DNA from: DATBLE01 sp963808815
GTDB lineage: Bacteria; Actinomycetota; Thermoleophilia; Gaiellales; Gaiellaceae
Assembly (NCBI GenBank): GCA_963808815.1
Contig: CAWEGI010000009.1
Span: 1 to 64,000 of the forward strand
DNA: 64,000 nucleotides
Direction: 5' to 3'
Below, one piece after another: positions 34,296-43,667 of this stretch (position 1 is its first letter; every line of letters begins with the position of its first letter). The position numbers and the translations under genes are program-made. The notes beneath the pieces were generated by a model. It was given only the letters and a program-made list of their open reading frames with translations. It was not told the DNA's origin and did no database searches.

Positions 34296-34829
34296 TCAGA
34301 TCCGGGCGAGCTCATCGGGCGTGTTGACGTTGACCAGCAACGCAGGGTCGATCTCGACCACGAGCCTATCGAGGCCGACGAGGGCGTCGCGGAGCGAGAG
34401 GCGTCCGGCCGCGAGCGCAGCCTCCAGGGCGGGCAGCACTCCCCGCCGGTAGGCACCGGGGAGAGGACCGGTCTGCGGAATGGCGACGTCGGCAGGGGCG
34501 GCGGCCAGGTGGACGAGCACGGCGGGCGTCATCCGCGGGGTGTCGACCGGCAGAACCACGCACGCTTCGTTCGCAGCGGCGCGCAGGCCGGCGACGACCC
34601 CGGCGATCGGTGCCCGGACGTCGCTCTCGTCGTCGAGCACCGGGAAGGGCAGCGCGAGCCCGTCGGCCGCCTTCCCGACCGCGATCCGCTCGCCGCAGAA
34701 CGCCAGCGTTGCCCACCCGATCTCGGCGAGGGTGCGGCCGTCGATGCGTGCGAGCGCCTTCGGCGAGCCGAACCGCGTGCTCGCGCCGCCGACGAGCAGG
34801 ATGCCGGTCAGCCGGGCGCGATCCGCCAC
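34296..34829 (-). CDS. mobA: molybdenum cofactor guanylyltransferase
   Basis: Transfers GMP from GTP to molybdopterin to make the guanine-dinucleotide form used by formate dehydrogenase and related DMSO-reductase-family enzymes. The N-terminal motif is ILLVGGASTRFGSPKAL (LxxGGxSxRxGxxKA), and VLPVDTPRMTPAVL supplies the metal-binding Asp. 177 residues, about standard. It starts inside the 3' end of fdhD with a GTG and overlaps it by 22 bases, so the two are translationally linked. The pairing with FdhD and the presence of selC support a formate dehydrogenase in this organism. Confidence 0.85.
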   Translation of the reverse strand: MADRARLTGILLVGGASTRFGSPKALARIDGRTLAEIGWATLAFCGERIAVGKAADGLALPFPVLDDESDVRAPIAGVVAGLRAAANEACVVLPVDTPRMTPAVLVHLAAAPADVAIPQTGPLPGAYRRGVLPALEAALAAGRLSLRDALVGLDRLVVEIDPALLVNVNTPDELARI

Positions 34830-35593
34830 GGCTCGGTGTAGACGTTCGCCCGTCCGCCGCGGACGAAGCCGCAGAGCGTGAGGCCGCGGTCGGCCGCCAG
34901 CTCGACCGCAAGGCTCGAGGGCGCTCCGACCGCGACCATGATCGGGCACCCGGCGACCGCCGCCTTCTGGACGAGTTCGAACGACAGGCGCCCGCTCACA
35001 CAGAGGATCGAGTCCGCCAGCGGCAGGCGATGCTCCGTGAACGCCCAGCCGACGACCTTGTCGAGCGCGTTGTGCCGGCCGACGTCCTCGCGCAGACAGA
35101 GGAGCTCGCCGTCCGCATCGAAGAGGCCCGTCGCGTGCAGGCCGCCGGTGGCGGCGAAGGCGGCCTGCGACTCGCGCAGGCGATCGGGAAGCGCCGATAC
35201 CGTCGCCAGCGGCACGGTCAGCGTGCTCGTGACCGGCTCGGCCTCGACCGACACCGCCTCCAGCGCCCCCTTCCCGCAGACGCCGCACGACGACGACGTG
35301 TAGAAGCTGCGTCGCAGCCGTTCCGGGTCGAAGCCGGGCGCGTCCACGTCGACGGCGTTGGCGGCGAGGTCGTCGGGCAGGCGGGCCGCCGCCGGCCGAA
35401 GCCCCTCCGAGAGGCAGAAGCCGAGCGCCAGCTCCTCGTCGTGCCCCGGGGTCCGCATCGTCACAGCCACCGGCCGTCCCTCGATGCGGATCTCGAGCGG
35501 CTCCTCGACCGCGAGCAGGTCCGGCTCCTCTGCTCCCTCCGGCAGGCGGAGGACACCCACCCGGGCGGTGCTGTACGGCGGCGACTCGCTCAT
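34808..35593 (-). CDS. fdhD: formate dehydrogenase accessory sulfurtransferase FdhD
   Basis: Delivers sulfur from IscS to the molybdenum cofactor of formate dehydrogenase. FdhD motifs: TPGHDEELALGFCLSEGL, the catalytic CxxC in SSSCGVCGKGALE, then HATGLFDADGELLCLREDVGRHNALDKVVG, and the C-terminal CVSGRLSFELVQKAAVAGCP. 261 residues, usual size. The ATG overlaps the end of the flavoprotein gene upstream. It is adjacent to mobA. Confidence 0.93.
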   Translation of the reverse strand: MSESPPYSTARVGVLRLPEGAEEPDLLAVEEPLEIRIEGRPVAVTMRTPGHDEELALGFCLSEGLRPAAARLPDDLAANAVDVDAPGFDPERLRRSFYTSSSCGVCGKGALEAVSVEAEPVTSTLTVPLATVSALPDRLRESQAAFAATGGLHATGLFDADGELLCLREDVGRHNALDKVVGWAFTEHRLPLADSILCVSGRLSFELVQKAAVAGCPIMVAVGAPSSLAVELAADRGLTLCGFVRGGRANVYTEPWRIAPG

Positions 35594-36845
35594 CGTCGGT
35601 CGGGACGGAGGTGTTTGTCTGGTGCAGGCGGTCGGGCCTCAACACCTCGTCGACCAGCCCGAAGTGCTCGCGGGTCCACTCGCGGGCGGTCCAGTCGCGG
35701 ACGATCGTCCCGAAGTGCCCCCAGCCGATCGACATGTCGCGGAAGATCCGCTCGATCCGCTGCCCCCGCCGCGCGGCGCTCGAGCCCGCCGTCCGGAAGA
35801 TCTCCCCCTGCATCGCATCCCACGCGAGCGTCAGCGCCTCGCGCGCGACCATGTTCAGCCGCAGGTCCTCCTCGCGCGTGAAGGGAATTCCGTCCTCGAC
35901 GCTGCGACGGCACGCCTCGTGCCACTGCTCGGCGACCTGGAGCAGCACCGCCTCCGCGGCGGCCACCTTCCCGGTCGCCAGCCCGTACCAGCGCTGGTAG
36001 TCGGGATCCTCGATGCGGGGCACGATCGGCGGCCGCTGCGTCTTGCGCGTGCGAAGGATCTCCTCGTACTCGTCGAGCGCGCCCTTCGCGGCGCCGATCA
36101 TGATCGCCGCCAGTAAGCCTTCGAAGTACGCGAGCGTGCGGCCCGCGTACATGGGGTTGCCGTGGATCCGGACGCCGGGCGTGCCGGCAGCGACGTTGGT
36201 GTCCACCAGCCAGGTGTCCTCGAGGACGAACCGCTCGGGGATGAACGCCTGCTCGAACCGGACGCTGTGCGACCCCGACCCCTTCAGGCCCAGCGTGTCG
36301 CCCCAGTCGTCGAGCATCGTCCACGACTCGCGGGGTGCGACGAAGAGAAGCAGCCGCCCGGGCCGCCCGCCGTCCTCCTCGGGCGCAGCGAAGGTCTGGC
36401 CCATGTAGTGCGTCGCGTAGGGTGCGCCCGACGAGTACGGGTGCGTGCTCGTCAGCTCCCAGCCGCCTTCGACGCGCTTCGCGCTCCCAGCCGGCGCGGC
36501 CACCGCGGGGCAGAGGAAGAGCCCGTCGCCGAACAGCTCGGCCTGCACGTCCTCCTCGAAGAGCATGCCGGTCTGGAGTGCATGGCCGGCCGGGAGGCAC
36601 AGGCACCAGGCGGTCGACGGGCAGCCGCGGGCAACCGCCATGCCGATCCGCCAGAACGAGCCGAGGTCGAGCTCGAGCCCGCCGTAGCGCTTCGGGACGA
36701 GCACGTCGTAGAAGCGGCCCTCGAGGAACGCCTCGTGGATCTCCTGCGAGTAGTAGGTGCGCTCCTCGGTCTCCGCCTGGAGCTCGACGAGGCGCGGGCG
36801 CAGCTCGTCGGCGCGCGCGAGGAGCTCGCCGACGGTCGCGGTCAC
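35590..36845 (-). CDS. acyl-CoA-dehydrogenase-like flavoprotein / group D monooxygenase
   Basis: About 415 residues of the acyl-CoA dehydrogenase superfamily, in the branch with HsaA/HpaB-like flavin-dependent monooxygenases. YSQEIHEAFLEGRFYDVLVPKRYGG, the CPSTAWCLCLPAGHALQTGM segment, GGWELTSTHPYSSGAPYATH and the domain-3 helices (GLLAAIMIGAAKGALDEYEE) are typical. The catalytic Glu of true acyl-CoA dehydrogenases is not evident. The GTG start overlaps the HyuB stop (GTGA). In its main frame there is no stop before fdhD; the natural end is probably the TGA at 35590, reachable after one shift near the 3' end. Confidence 0.75.
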
Positions 36846-38681
36846 CGCGCGCTCCTGAGCCGCCCGGTCGCCTCGGGGTCGACGCCGATGCCCTCGGGAT
36901 CGCGCTCGGGGTCGCCGGTCACGACCACACCGTAGTCGCGGGCCGCGCCCTCGATGGTCACGTAGCCGTCGCGGACGTCGCGCAGGACGCGCTCGGGCTC
37001 GCGCTCGAACGGGTCGCCCCACCCGCCGCCACCTGCGGTGACGTACCGCAGCTGCGCGCCCGGCTGCGTCTCCCAGAACGGCACGCGGTACGGGTAGCGG
37101 TAGACGCCGTCGTCCATGCCCGCCACGTGGATCTCCTCGCCGGTCTCGTCCGTGATCCAGATGCCGCCGGTCGAGCCGTCGGCACCGCCGTGGACGCCGA
37201 AGCCGGGCGCGCGCTTGTAGCGAAGCGACATCAGGTGATGCTGGGCAGGCGCGAGCCAGAGCGTGTCGCGCAGCATCGAGGCGCCGCCGCGGTTGTAGCC
37301 GGAGCCGGCGGTGTCGGGCACCGGGCTCGTGTCGCAGCACGACCACGGGCACTTCGGACTCGACCGACTCGACGGCAACCCCGATCCCGTTCGCCTGGTA
37401 CGAGAGCATCTGCGAGTCGGCGTCGCCGTGACGGTTGCCGCCGTAGGCGCCGATCTCGCCGCCGACCTGGGCAGCCGAGATCCAGGTCGAGCCGTCCGGC
37501 CGCACGCCGTTCGCGCTGTGGATGTCGGCGCTGCCGCGGTCGCCCGCGATCGCCGCCTCCCCCACTCCCTGCGCCAGCGCCCGCAGCACCGCCGAGAGCA
37601 TCACCTGGCTCTGCTCCCAGTAGGCGAAGACGGCCCCGTCGGGCGGGAGCGCACTGACCACCGTCCCCTCCGGGATGACGAGGTCGACCGCGCGCATCGC
37701 ACCCGACGTGAACCAGCCCTCCGGGTCGAAGAGGTACTTGAATGCGATCCCGACCGTCGTCTTCGCATCGAGCGGCGTCGCGTTGATGCAGGTTCGCGCC
37801 TGCCGGGAGGTGCCGCTGAAGTCGACCTCCGCGCGGCCGCCGCGCTTCCTCACCGTGACGCGGACGAGGTACTCCTCGTCGTCGCCGGCGGCGTCGCAGT
37901 CGATCAGGTCCTCGCCCACCCAGGTGCCGTCGGGGATCGCCGCCAGCGCCGTCGACATCCGCTCGGCCGCGGCGTCGCAGGCGTAGGTCATCGCCCCATG
38001 CACCGCCGGAACGCCGTACCGCTCGATCGTCTCGCCGAGCAGCCGCTCGCCGAGGTCGAGCTCGGCGACGATGGACAGCATGTCCGGTGCGAGGATCTCG
38101 CCGAAGCGGACGTTGTCGAAGATCAGGCTCCACGTGTCTTGCTCGGGCTCTCCGGCGCGGTAGAGCGCGCGCGGGGAGAGCACGAGCCCGTTCTCGTAGA
38201 CGTTCTTCTTCGCGATGCTGAAGCCGGCCGGGACGACCCCGCCCATGTCGAGCTGGTGGGCCTTCATGTTCACGAAGCCGGCGAGCTCGCCCTCGTGGAA
38301 CACGGGCCGGACGAACAGGAGGTCGTTGACGTGCGTGCCGTTCCGGTACGGGTCGTTCGCGACGATCACGTCGCCCTGCTCCAGCCGCTCTACACCGTAC
38401 TCCTCGACCGTGTTCCGCACCGAGTCGGCCATCGTCCCGGTGAACAGGACGATGCTCGCGCTCATCGCCGGCGTCGGCCACCCGACGGAGGGCGGCCCGG
38501 TGATCGTCGCGGCGAAGTCGTAGAAGTCGCGGAGGATCGGCGAGAAGGCCGAGGTCAGGAGCCGCGCGCACATGTGCTCGACGACGTAGCCGAACCGGTT
38601 CGTCAGCACCGTCGCGCTGAAGCGGTCGCAGCCGTAGCGCTGCTCGAACTCGTCGGGGGACAGTTCGCGGATCGCGGTCAC
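36842..38681 (-). CDS. hydantoinase/oxoprolinase family subunit B (HyuB), one frameshift
   Basis: Catalytic B subunit of the hydantoinase/5-oxoprolinase/acetone-carboxylase superfamily, paired with HyuA. Family landmarks: VVEHMCARLLTSAFSPILRD, GDVIVANDPYRNGTHVNDLL, HQLDMGGVVPAGFSIA, VRVTVRKRGGRAEVDFSGTS, and C-terminal YNRGGASMLRDTLW and YVTAGGGGWGDPF. One extra base near 37322 splits the last quarter. GTG start at 38681 is preferred; 38705 is an alternative. About 612 residues after repair. The enzyme class performs ATP-dependent amide-ring opening or ketone carboxylation; which one applies is unknown. Confidence 0.88.
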
Positions 38682-38710
38682 GCGGCCTCGCTCAGCCTCC
38701 GGCACGCTCG

Positions 38711-38735
38711 CACGGGGGAACCCTGTTTCCCCCGT
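38711..38735 (+). repeat. hairpin related to the purA/purB element (copy 2, truncated)
   Basis: CACGGGGGAACC-CTG-TTTCCCCCGT: a 9-bp stem nearly identical to the first hairpin of the elements before purA and purB, followed by a CCCCTC-like stretch on the plus strand. It lies between hyuA and hyuB, which are read on the minus strand. The second half of the element is absent. Confidence 0.55.
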
Positions 38736-38756
38736 CCCCCCTCCACGCGGCCGCGT

Positions 38757-40775
38757 TCACGCGGCCGCCTCGATCACGAGCTCGCCGAGGGCGCCGACCT
38801 CGACGGTCTGGCCGGGGACGACGAACGTCGTCGCCAGCCCTTCGCGGATCACGGCCGGGCCGGAGAGGCGCGCCCCCACCGGCAGCGAGCTTCGCTCGTA
38901 CTCCACCCCTTCGAGCGGATCGGCGGCGAAGTGCCGGAGCTCGATCGTCCTGCCCGAACCAGTGTGAGAATCACTACCTCTCTCTACTGCCGGCGGCGTG
39001 AACTCGACCTTCTCGGACGGCACGCGCAGCTCGACGCGGTAGCTGACCCCCTGCACCGGGATGTACGGGAAGCGGTTGCCGTATCGCCGCTCGTAGGTCT
39101 CGTGGAAGCGCTCGACCAGGTCGCCGATGTCGATCGGGCCCTGAGGGACTTGCACGAACGGGGTCTCCCAGCTCTGGCCGAAGAGCCGCCCGTCGAAGCT
39201 GCGGCGGGCCTCGCCGTCCCTCCCGGCACGCTCGCGCAGCCGGTGCTCCATCTCCTCGAACACGCGCTCGATCTGCGGCGCCGACTCCGGGAAAAGCGGG
39301 ACGTACGCGCTGCGGACGTCGTAGTAGACGAGGTCGGTGCTGAGCAGGCCCAGCGCCGAGAAGTTCCCCGGATGAGGCGGGACGACGACGCGCCGGACAT
39401 GCATCAGATCGAGCGCCGCCGGGAGGAGCATCGGCCCGGCCGCGCCGTAGGCGATCAGAGTGAAGTCGCGCGGGTCTCCCCCGCGCCGGAGGACGACGTT
39501 CGTCACCTCCTCGGCGATGCTCGCGGCCGCGATCCGGAACGCGAAGCCGATGCGCTGCTCGAGCGGGAGCGGCGTCTCGAGCGAGGCGAACGCGCTCAGA
39601 GCGAGCTCCGGATCGAGCCCCAGGGCACCGGCCGCGAAGCCGTCGGGGTCGAGAATGCCCATCAGCAGCGCAGCGTCGGTCACGGTCGGCTGCGTACCGC
39701 CGCGGCCGTAGCACGCCGGTCCCGGGTCGGATCCCGCACTCGCTGGCCCGACGACCACGTCGCCGGACGCGGAGATCGAGACGATGCTGCCCCCGCCGGC
39801 GCCGACACTGGAGATCTCGGTCGAGAGCGCATTGATGACCAGGTCGTGCTCGAGCTCGAAGGTGTTGTCGACGAAGGGTGCCCCGTCGACCACGAGCGAG
39901 ACATCGGTGGACGTCCCGCCGACGTCGCAGCACACGAGGTTGCGCTCGCCGAGCGCCTCTCCCAGGCGCTGGCTCGACATCGTCCCGGCGGCCGGCCCGG
40001 CGAAGACGATCCGGAACGGCTGCTCCAGCGCCTCGTCCCAGGGGAGCAGCGTTGCGGCGCAGTCGGCGAAGTTCAGCTCACCCGCGAAGCCTGCCTCCCG
40101 GAGCCGATCGCCGAGCCGGTGCGCGTAGGAGGTGAAGATCAGCTTCATGAACACGTCGATCACGGTCGTCGAGGCCCGCGCGTACTCCTTCGCCAGCGGC
40201 GAGGTCTCGGACGAGATCGAGACCGCGATGTCGTCGCCGAGCTCCTCGTGCACGAGCTCTCGCAGACGCTGCTCGTGCGCCGGGTCGACGTATGCGTTCA
40301 GGAGGCAGATCGCGACTCCATCGACGGCGCAGCGCTTCAGCACCACCAGCTCGCCCCGCGCCTGGTCCTCGTCGAGCGGGACGTACACGCTCCCGTCGGA
40401 AAGCAGGCGCTCGGCGATTCCGCGCCGCAGGTAGCGCGGGACGAGCGGTCTGGCCGCGTCGCCGAACGGGCGCCGCCACGACGTGTCGCTCTGACGCGCC
40501 GGCGGCCGCCAGATCCGTCCGCGGTCGAGGATGTCCCGGTGCCCCGCCGTGGTCAGGAACCCGATCTTCGGCAGAGTCCGCGTGATCACCGCGTTCAGGC
40601 CCATCGTGCTGGCGTGGTTGAACACCGGGGCATCCTCGAGGCCCAGCCGCTGGGCTCCCTCGACGACCGGCGCGGACGGATCGGTCGCGCTGCTCGGCAC
40701 CTTCGTCACCTCGATGCGCCCGTCGCGGACCGAGACGACATCGGTGAAGGTGCCGCCGACGTCGACGCCGAGCAC
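38757..40775 (-). CDS. hydantoinase/oxoprolinase family subunit A (HyuA)
   Basis: 672-residue ATP-binding subunit. The ASKHA phosphate loop LGVDVGGTFTDVV opens the protein; DVGGTSTDVSLVVDG is the second phosphate motif, followed by SSVGAGGGSIVS, GPACYGRGGTQPTVTDAALL and LIAYGAAGPMLLPAALDL, all strong family signatures. GAGGAGG lies about 5 bases before the GTG, which itself overlaps the TAG of the zinc-ribbon gene by one base. HyuA activates the substrate carbonyl by phosphorylation in this superfamily. Intact. Confidence 0.93.
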   Translation of the reverse strand: MLGVDVGGTFTDVVSVRDGRIEVTKVPSSATDPSAPVVEGAQRLGLEDAPVFNHASTMGLNAVITRTLPKIGFLTTAGHRDILDRGRIWRPPARQSDTSWRRPFGDAARPLVPRYLRRGIAERLLSDGSVYVPLDEDQARGELVVLKRCAVDGVAICLLNAYVDPAHEQRLRELVHEELGDDIAVSISSETSPLAKEYARASTTVIDVFMKLIFTSYAHRLGDRLREAGFAGELNFADCAATLLPWDEALEQPFRIVFAGPAAGTMSSQRLGEALGERNLVCCDVGGTSTDVSLVVDGAPFVDNTFELEHDLVINALSTEISSVGAGGGSIVSISASGDVVVGPASAGSDPGPACYGRGGTQPTVTDAALLMGILDPDGFAAGALGLDPELALSAFASLETPLPLEQRIGFAFRIAAASIAEEVTNVVLRRGGDPRDFTLIAYGAAGPMLLPAALDLMHVRRVVVPPHPGNFSALGLLSTDLVYYDVRSAYVPLFPESAPQIERVFEEMEHRLRERAGRDGEARRSFDGRLFGQSWETPFVQVPQGPIDIGDLVERFHETYERRYGNRFPYIPVQGVSYRVELRVPSEKVEFTPPAVERGSDSHTGSGRTIELRHFAADPLEGVEYERSSLPVGARLSGPAVIREGLATTFVVPGQTVEVGALGELVIEAAA

Positions 40776-41008
40776 TAGAGCCTCCTCGCGATCCGGAGCC
40801 CGAGTGGCACGTAGGAGCCGAAGGGCGGTGCCGGCCGGCGGGCCGCCGAGGCAAGGCACGCCTGGCATTTGCGTACCTCGAACCACCCCCCGTCGCCGAG
40901 GACCCGATACTCGGCGAGCTCCTCGGCGCCGCACTCCGGACACGCCCCTTCGACCGGCCGTCGCTCGACAGACAGGTACGGCTCGGTGGGGCGCGGGAAC
41001 GTGTGCAT
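40775..41008 (-). CDS. small zinc-ribbon protein, likely third subunit of the HyuAB enzyme
   Basis: 77 residues with two CxxC knuckles (ACPECGAEELAEYRVL and VRKCQACLAS), a rubredoxin-like zinc ribbon. Similar small proteins accompany acetone and acetophenone carboxylases as a gamma subunit. Its start overlaps the ADH stop (TGATG) and its stop overlaps the hyuA start, so stoichiometric coupling with HyuA is likely. Assignment as a subunit is inference from position and zinc ligands. Confidence 0.6.
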   Translation of the reverse strand: MHTFPRPTEPYLSVERRPVEGACPECGAEELAEYRVLGDGGWFEVRKCQACLASAARRPAPPFGSYVPLGLRIARRL

Positions 41009-42099
41009 CAGAGGCTCGGCACGATCACGCCGCTGAGGTCGCGCTTCTCCGCGGAGGCGTCGAGCGCGTCGTCGATCTCGTCCAGCCGGTAGCGCCGGGT
41101 GATGATCGGCTCGGGCGTCACCCAGCCGTCCTCCATCATCCGGATGAAGCGCGGCAGGTCGTGTCGCATGCGACAGTTCCCGTTCTGGGCGCTGAGGATC
41201 CGGCGGCTCTGCGCCGCCACGATCACCTGCGGCAGCGTCACCGTCGAATCTGCGGTCGCGATGCTGGTGACGACGACCGTGCCACCACGCCGCGACATCG
41301 TCACGGCCTGCGCCTGGGCCTCGGGGATGGTCGCCGCCTCGAGCACGTAGTCGGCGCCGCGGCCGCCGGTCAGCCTCTTGACTGCCTCGACGGGGTCTTC
41401 GGCCGACGGGTCGACGAGCTGTGTCGCGCCGAGCGCCCCCGCCAGTTCGCGGCGCTCGGCGATCGGCTCGACCGCGATGATCTCGCGCGCACCTGCCACC
41501 TTCGCGGCCTGGACCATCCACTGGCCGAGGTGCCCGAGTCCGACGACGGCAACGCTCGATCCCGGCTGCACCTCGGCGACGTTGAAGACGGAGCCGAGGC
41601 CGGTCGTGATCCCGCAGCCGAGCAGACCGAGCCACTCGTCCGGGAGATCGGTCTCGACCGGGAAGACCTGGCTCGCGGTCACGTTCATCACCTCGGCGTA
41701 GCCGCCGACGTTGCCGGCCGCGCTGACGGGCTGGCCGTTCGTGCGATCGGCGACGTGCGGCCAGATCCCGCCGCGGTCGAACGTCTCCGAGCACTGCCAC
41801 GGCTGGCCGGCCGAGCAGTAGAAGCAGACGCCGCACTCCGAGGTGCCCGGGACGATCGCGCGCTGACCGACCTCGACGTGCTCGACGCCCGCCCCCACCT
41901 CGAGAACCTCACCCATCGACGCGTGACCGAGGATCGTCGGCGGGATCTTTCCGAGCTGGCCGCGCCAGTTGACGACGTCGGTCGAGCAGAACGGGGACGC
42001 ACCGGTGCGGAGAAGCACGCGGCCGGGCACCGGGTCGTGGTACTCGATGTCCTCGACGGCGAACGGCCCGTTGAACTCGACCAGGAGCGCAGCCCTCAT
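41008..42099 (-). CDS. zinc-dependent alcohol dehydrogenase (MDR family)
   Basis: 363 residues. The catalytic zinc ligands are in SPFCSTDVVNW and GHASMGEVLEVG, a structural zinc lobe is in TSECGVCFYCSAGQPWQC, and the NAD-binding Rossmann loop is VAVVGLGHLGQWMVQAAK. It oxidises or reduces an alcohol or aldehyde in the pathway. ATGA overlap with the SDR gene's stop. Intact. Confidence 0.9.
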   Translation of the reverse strand: MRAALLVEFNGPFAVEDIEYHDPVPGRVLLRTGASPFCSTDVVNWRGQLGKIPPTILGHASMGEVLEVGAGVEHVEVGQRAIVPGTSECGVCFYCSAGQPWQCSETFDRGGIWPHVADRTNGQPVSAAGNVGGYAEVMNVTASQVFPVETDLPDEWLGLLGCGITTGLGSVFNVAEVQPGSSVAVVGLGHLGQWMVQAAKVAGAREIIAVEPIAERRELAGALGATQLVDPSAEDPVEAVKRLTGGRGADYVLEAATIPEAQAQAVTMSRRGGTVVVTSIATADSTVTLPQVIVAAQSRRILSAQNGNCRMRHDLPRFIRMMEDGWVTPEPIITRRYRLDEIDDALDASAEKRDLSGVIVPSL

Positions 42100-42905
42100 C
42101 CGCCCCTGCTCCCCTCGGCCGGCAGCGGCCGGAACGGGTTCGCCGCCCCGGCGCCGCCGTCGACCGGGTAGAAGCCGCCGGTGATGTAGGCGGCCTCGTC
42201 GCTGAGCAGGAAGGCGACGAGCGCGGCGACCTCGTCGGCCGTGCCGGCGCGCTCGAGCGGCGTTGTCACGCGGGCCCGCTCGTGCGCCGCGTCGGTGTTC
42301 ACGGGCGCGCCGCCGGGCTGGCTGATCAGGTTGGTCGGGATGATCCCCGGCGCGATCGCATTTACGCGGACACCGCAGGTTGCGCCGTGGATCGCCCCGC
42401 AGCGGGCGAGGCCGAGAACGGCGTGCTTGGAGACGTGGTACGGGACGATGTCCGCTGCGCCCCGCACCCCGGCGAGCGACGAGGTCGTGACGATCGCGCC
42501 GCCGGTGCCCTGCCGATCGTACTGTCGGAAGGCCTCGCGCAGGCCGAGGAACACGCCCCGCACGTTGACCGCCATCACCTCGTCGAACTCGTCCGCCTCG
42601 ATCTCGGGGATCGGGGCCGGGGTACCCGCGATCCCTGCATTCAGGTGGTAGAGGTCGATGCGCCCGAAGCGCTCGACGGCGGCGTCCATGTACGCCCTGA
42701 CGCCGCCCTCCTCGGAGACGTCGGCAGCGACGGCCAGCGCGTCGCGGCCGAGCTGGCCGGCGACGGTCGTCGCGCGATTCTCGTCCCGGTCGACGACGAC
42801 GACGTGGGCCTCCTCCTCGGAGAGCCTTCCCGCGACGCCGGCGCCGATGCCGCTTCCCGCACCGGTGACGACGGCGACCTTCCCGGTCAGTCCCGCGAAT
42901 GCCAT
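42096..42905 (-). CDS. short-chain dehydrogenase/reductase
   Basis: 269 residues, classical SDR. NAD(P) loop VVTGAGSGIGAGVAG; Asp at VVVVDRDENRA favours NAD; catalytic Ser in VTTSSLAGVRG, and Tyr-Lys in YHVSKHAVLGLARC. Members of this subgroup act on hydroxy or keto acids and cyclic alcohols. Its ATG follows directly on the TAA of the preceding gene (TAAATG). Part of the operon. Confidence 0.9.
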   Translation of the reverse strand: MAFAGLTGKVAVVTGAGSGIGAGVAGRLSEEEAHVVVVDRDENRATTVAGQLGRDALAVAADVSEEGGVRAYMDAAVERFGRIDLYHLNAGIAGTPAPIPEIEADEFDEVMAVNVRGVFLGLREAFRQYDRQGTGGAIVTTSSLAGVRGAADIVPYHVSKHAVLGLARCGAIHGATCGVRVNAIAPGIIPTNLISQPGGAPVNTDAAHERARVTTPLERAGTADEVAALVAFLLSDEAAYITGGFYPVDGGAGAANPFRPLPAEGSRGG

Positions 42906-43667
42906 TTACCCTCCTTCACCCGCTCGTTCGAGCTCTTCGAGGACGATCGGCAACCCGACGAGGTAGCCGTGGATGCCGATCGTGCTCGCCAGCTCGAAGA
43001 CCTCCATCACCTCGGCCGGCGTGGCGCCGTGGCCGAGCGCGTTCTCGATGTGCTGGCGGAGCCCGGGGACATACATGTGGGTCGCCGACGCGTCGAAGGC
43101 CGTGTAGATCAACTCCTTCACCTTCGGCTCGAGCACGCCGTTCGCCCACGGGTACGCGGAGAACTCGACGTACGCCTCGAAGAAGTCCGGGTCGAGCTCG
43201 AGCAGGCCGTCCCAGAAGCCGTGCCAGTAGCCGCGCTTCGCCTCGAAGTCGGCTCTCAGCGCGGCGCGGCGATCGTCGAGGGCCGAGGATCCGCGCTCTG
43301 ACCGAGAATCACCATCACTCTCACCGAGCGACTCGAGCAGCAGCGGCACGCCAACCGTCGCGGCGTGGATGCCGAGTGTGCTCGTCAGCTGCAATACCTC
43401 GAGCAGCTCGTCCTTCGTCGCGCCGAGCTCGAGCGCCCGGCGGACGTGCGCCCGGATCCCGGGCTCGAACAGGTGCGTTGCGGCGGCGTTCACCGCGAAG
43501 CAGACGAGCTCCTTCACCTTCGGGTCGAGCGCATCCGAGCGCCGCGGCACGGCGGCGAGCTCGACGAACGTCGCGAAGAAGCCGGGGTCCTCGTCGAGCA
43601 GCGCCTGCCAGGCCGGAGTCCAGTAGCCGTTCGCCTCGACGAAGCGCTCTCGCAGCTCGACGCTCAC
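42906..43667 (-). CDS. duplicated carboxymuconolactone-decarboxylase-like protein
   Basis: About 253 residues made of two CMD/AhpD-like repeats: ALDPKVKELVCFAVNAAATH with PGIRAHVRRALELGATKDEL, and VLEPKVKELIYTAFDASATH with PGLRQHIENALGHGATPAEV. Neither repeat keeps the CxxC of AhpD peroxidases, so a decarboxylase-like or binding role is more likely. The GTG start overlaps the stop of the dehydrogenase gene by 4 bases; a frame start at 43682 is an alternative. Confidence 0.75.
   Translation of the reverse strand: MSVELRERFVEANGYWTPAWQALLDEDPGFFATFVELAAVPRRSDALDPKVKELVCFAVNAAATHLFEPGIRAHVRRALELGATKDELLEVLQLTSTLGIHAATVGVPLLLESLGESDGDSRSERGSSALDDRRAALRADFEAKRGYWHGFWDGLLELDPDFFEAYVEFSAYPWANGVLEPKVKELIYTAFDASATHMYVPGLRQHIENALGHGATPAEVMEVFELASTIGIHGYLVGLPIVLEELERAGEGG

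Noticed and set aside
34296..38705. One continuous minus-strand frame of 1469 codons covering hyuB, the flavoprotein, fdhD and mobA
   Set aside because: It mixes real segments with antisense-like low-complexity stretches in the fdhD region and after the hyuB frameshift; overlapping start/stop codons of the separate genes are clear, so no giant fusion protein.
37311..40778. Long plus-strand frame opposite hyuA and hyuB
   Set aside because: Composition-driven shadow: Arg/Asp/Gly-rich sequence with no family features, lying exactly opposite conserved genes.
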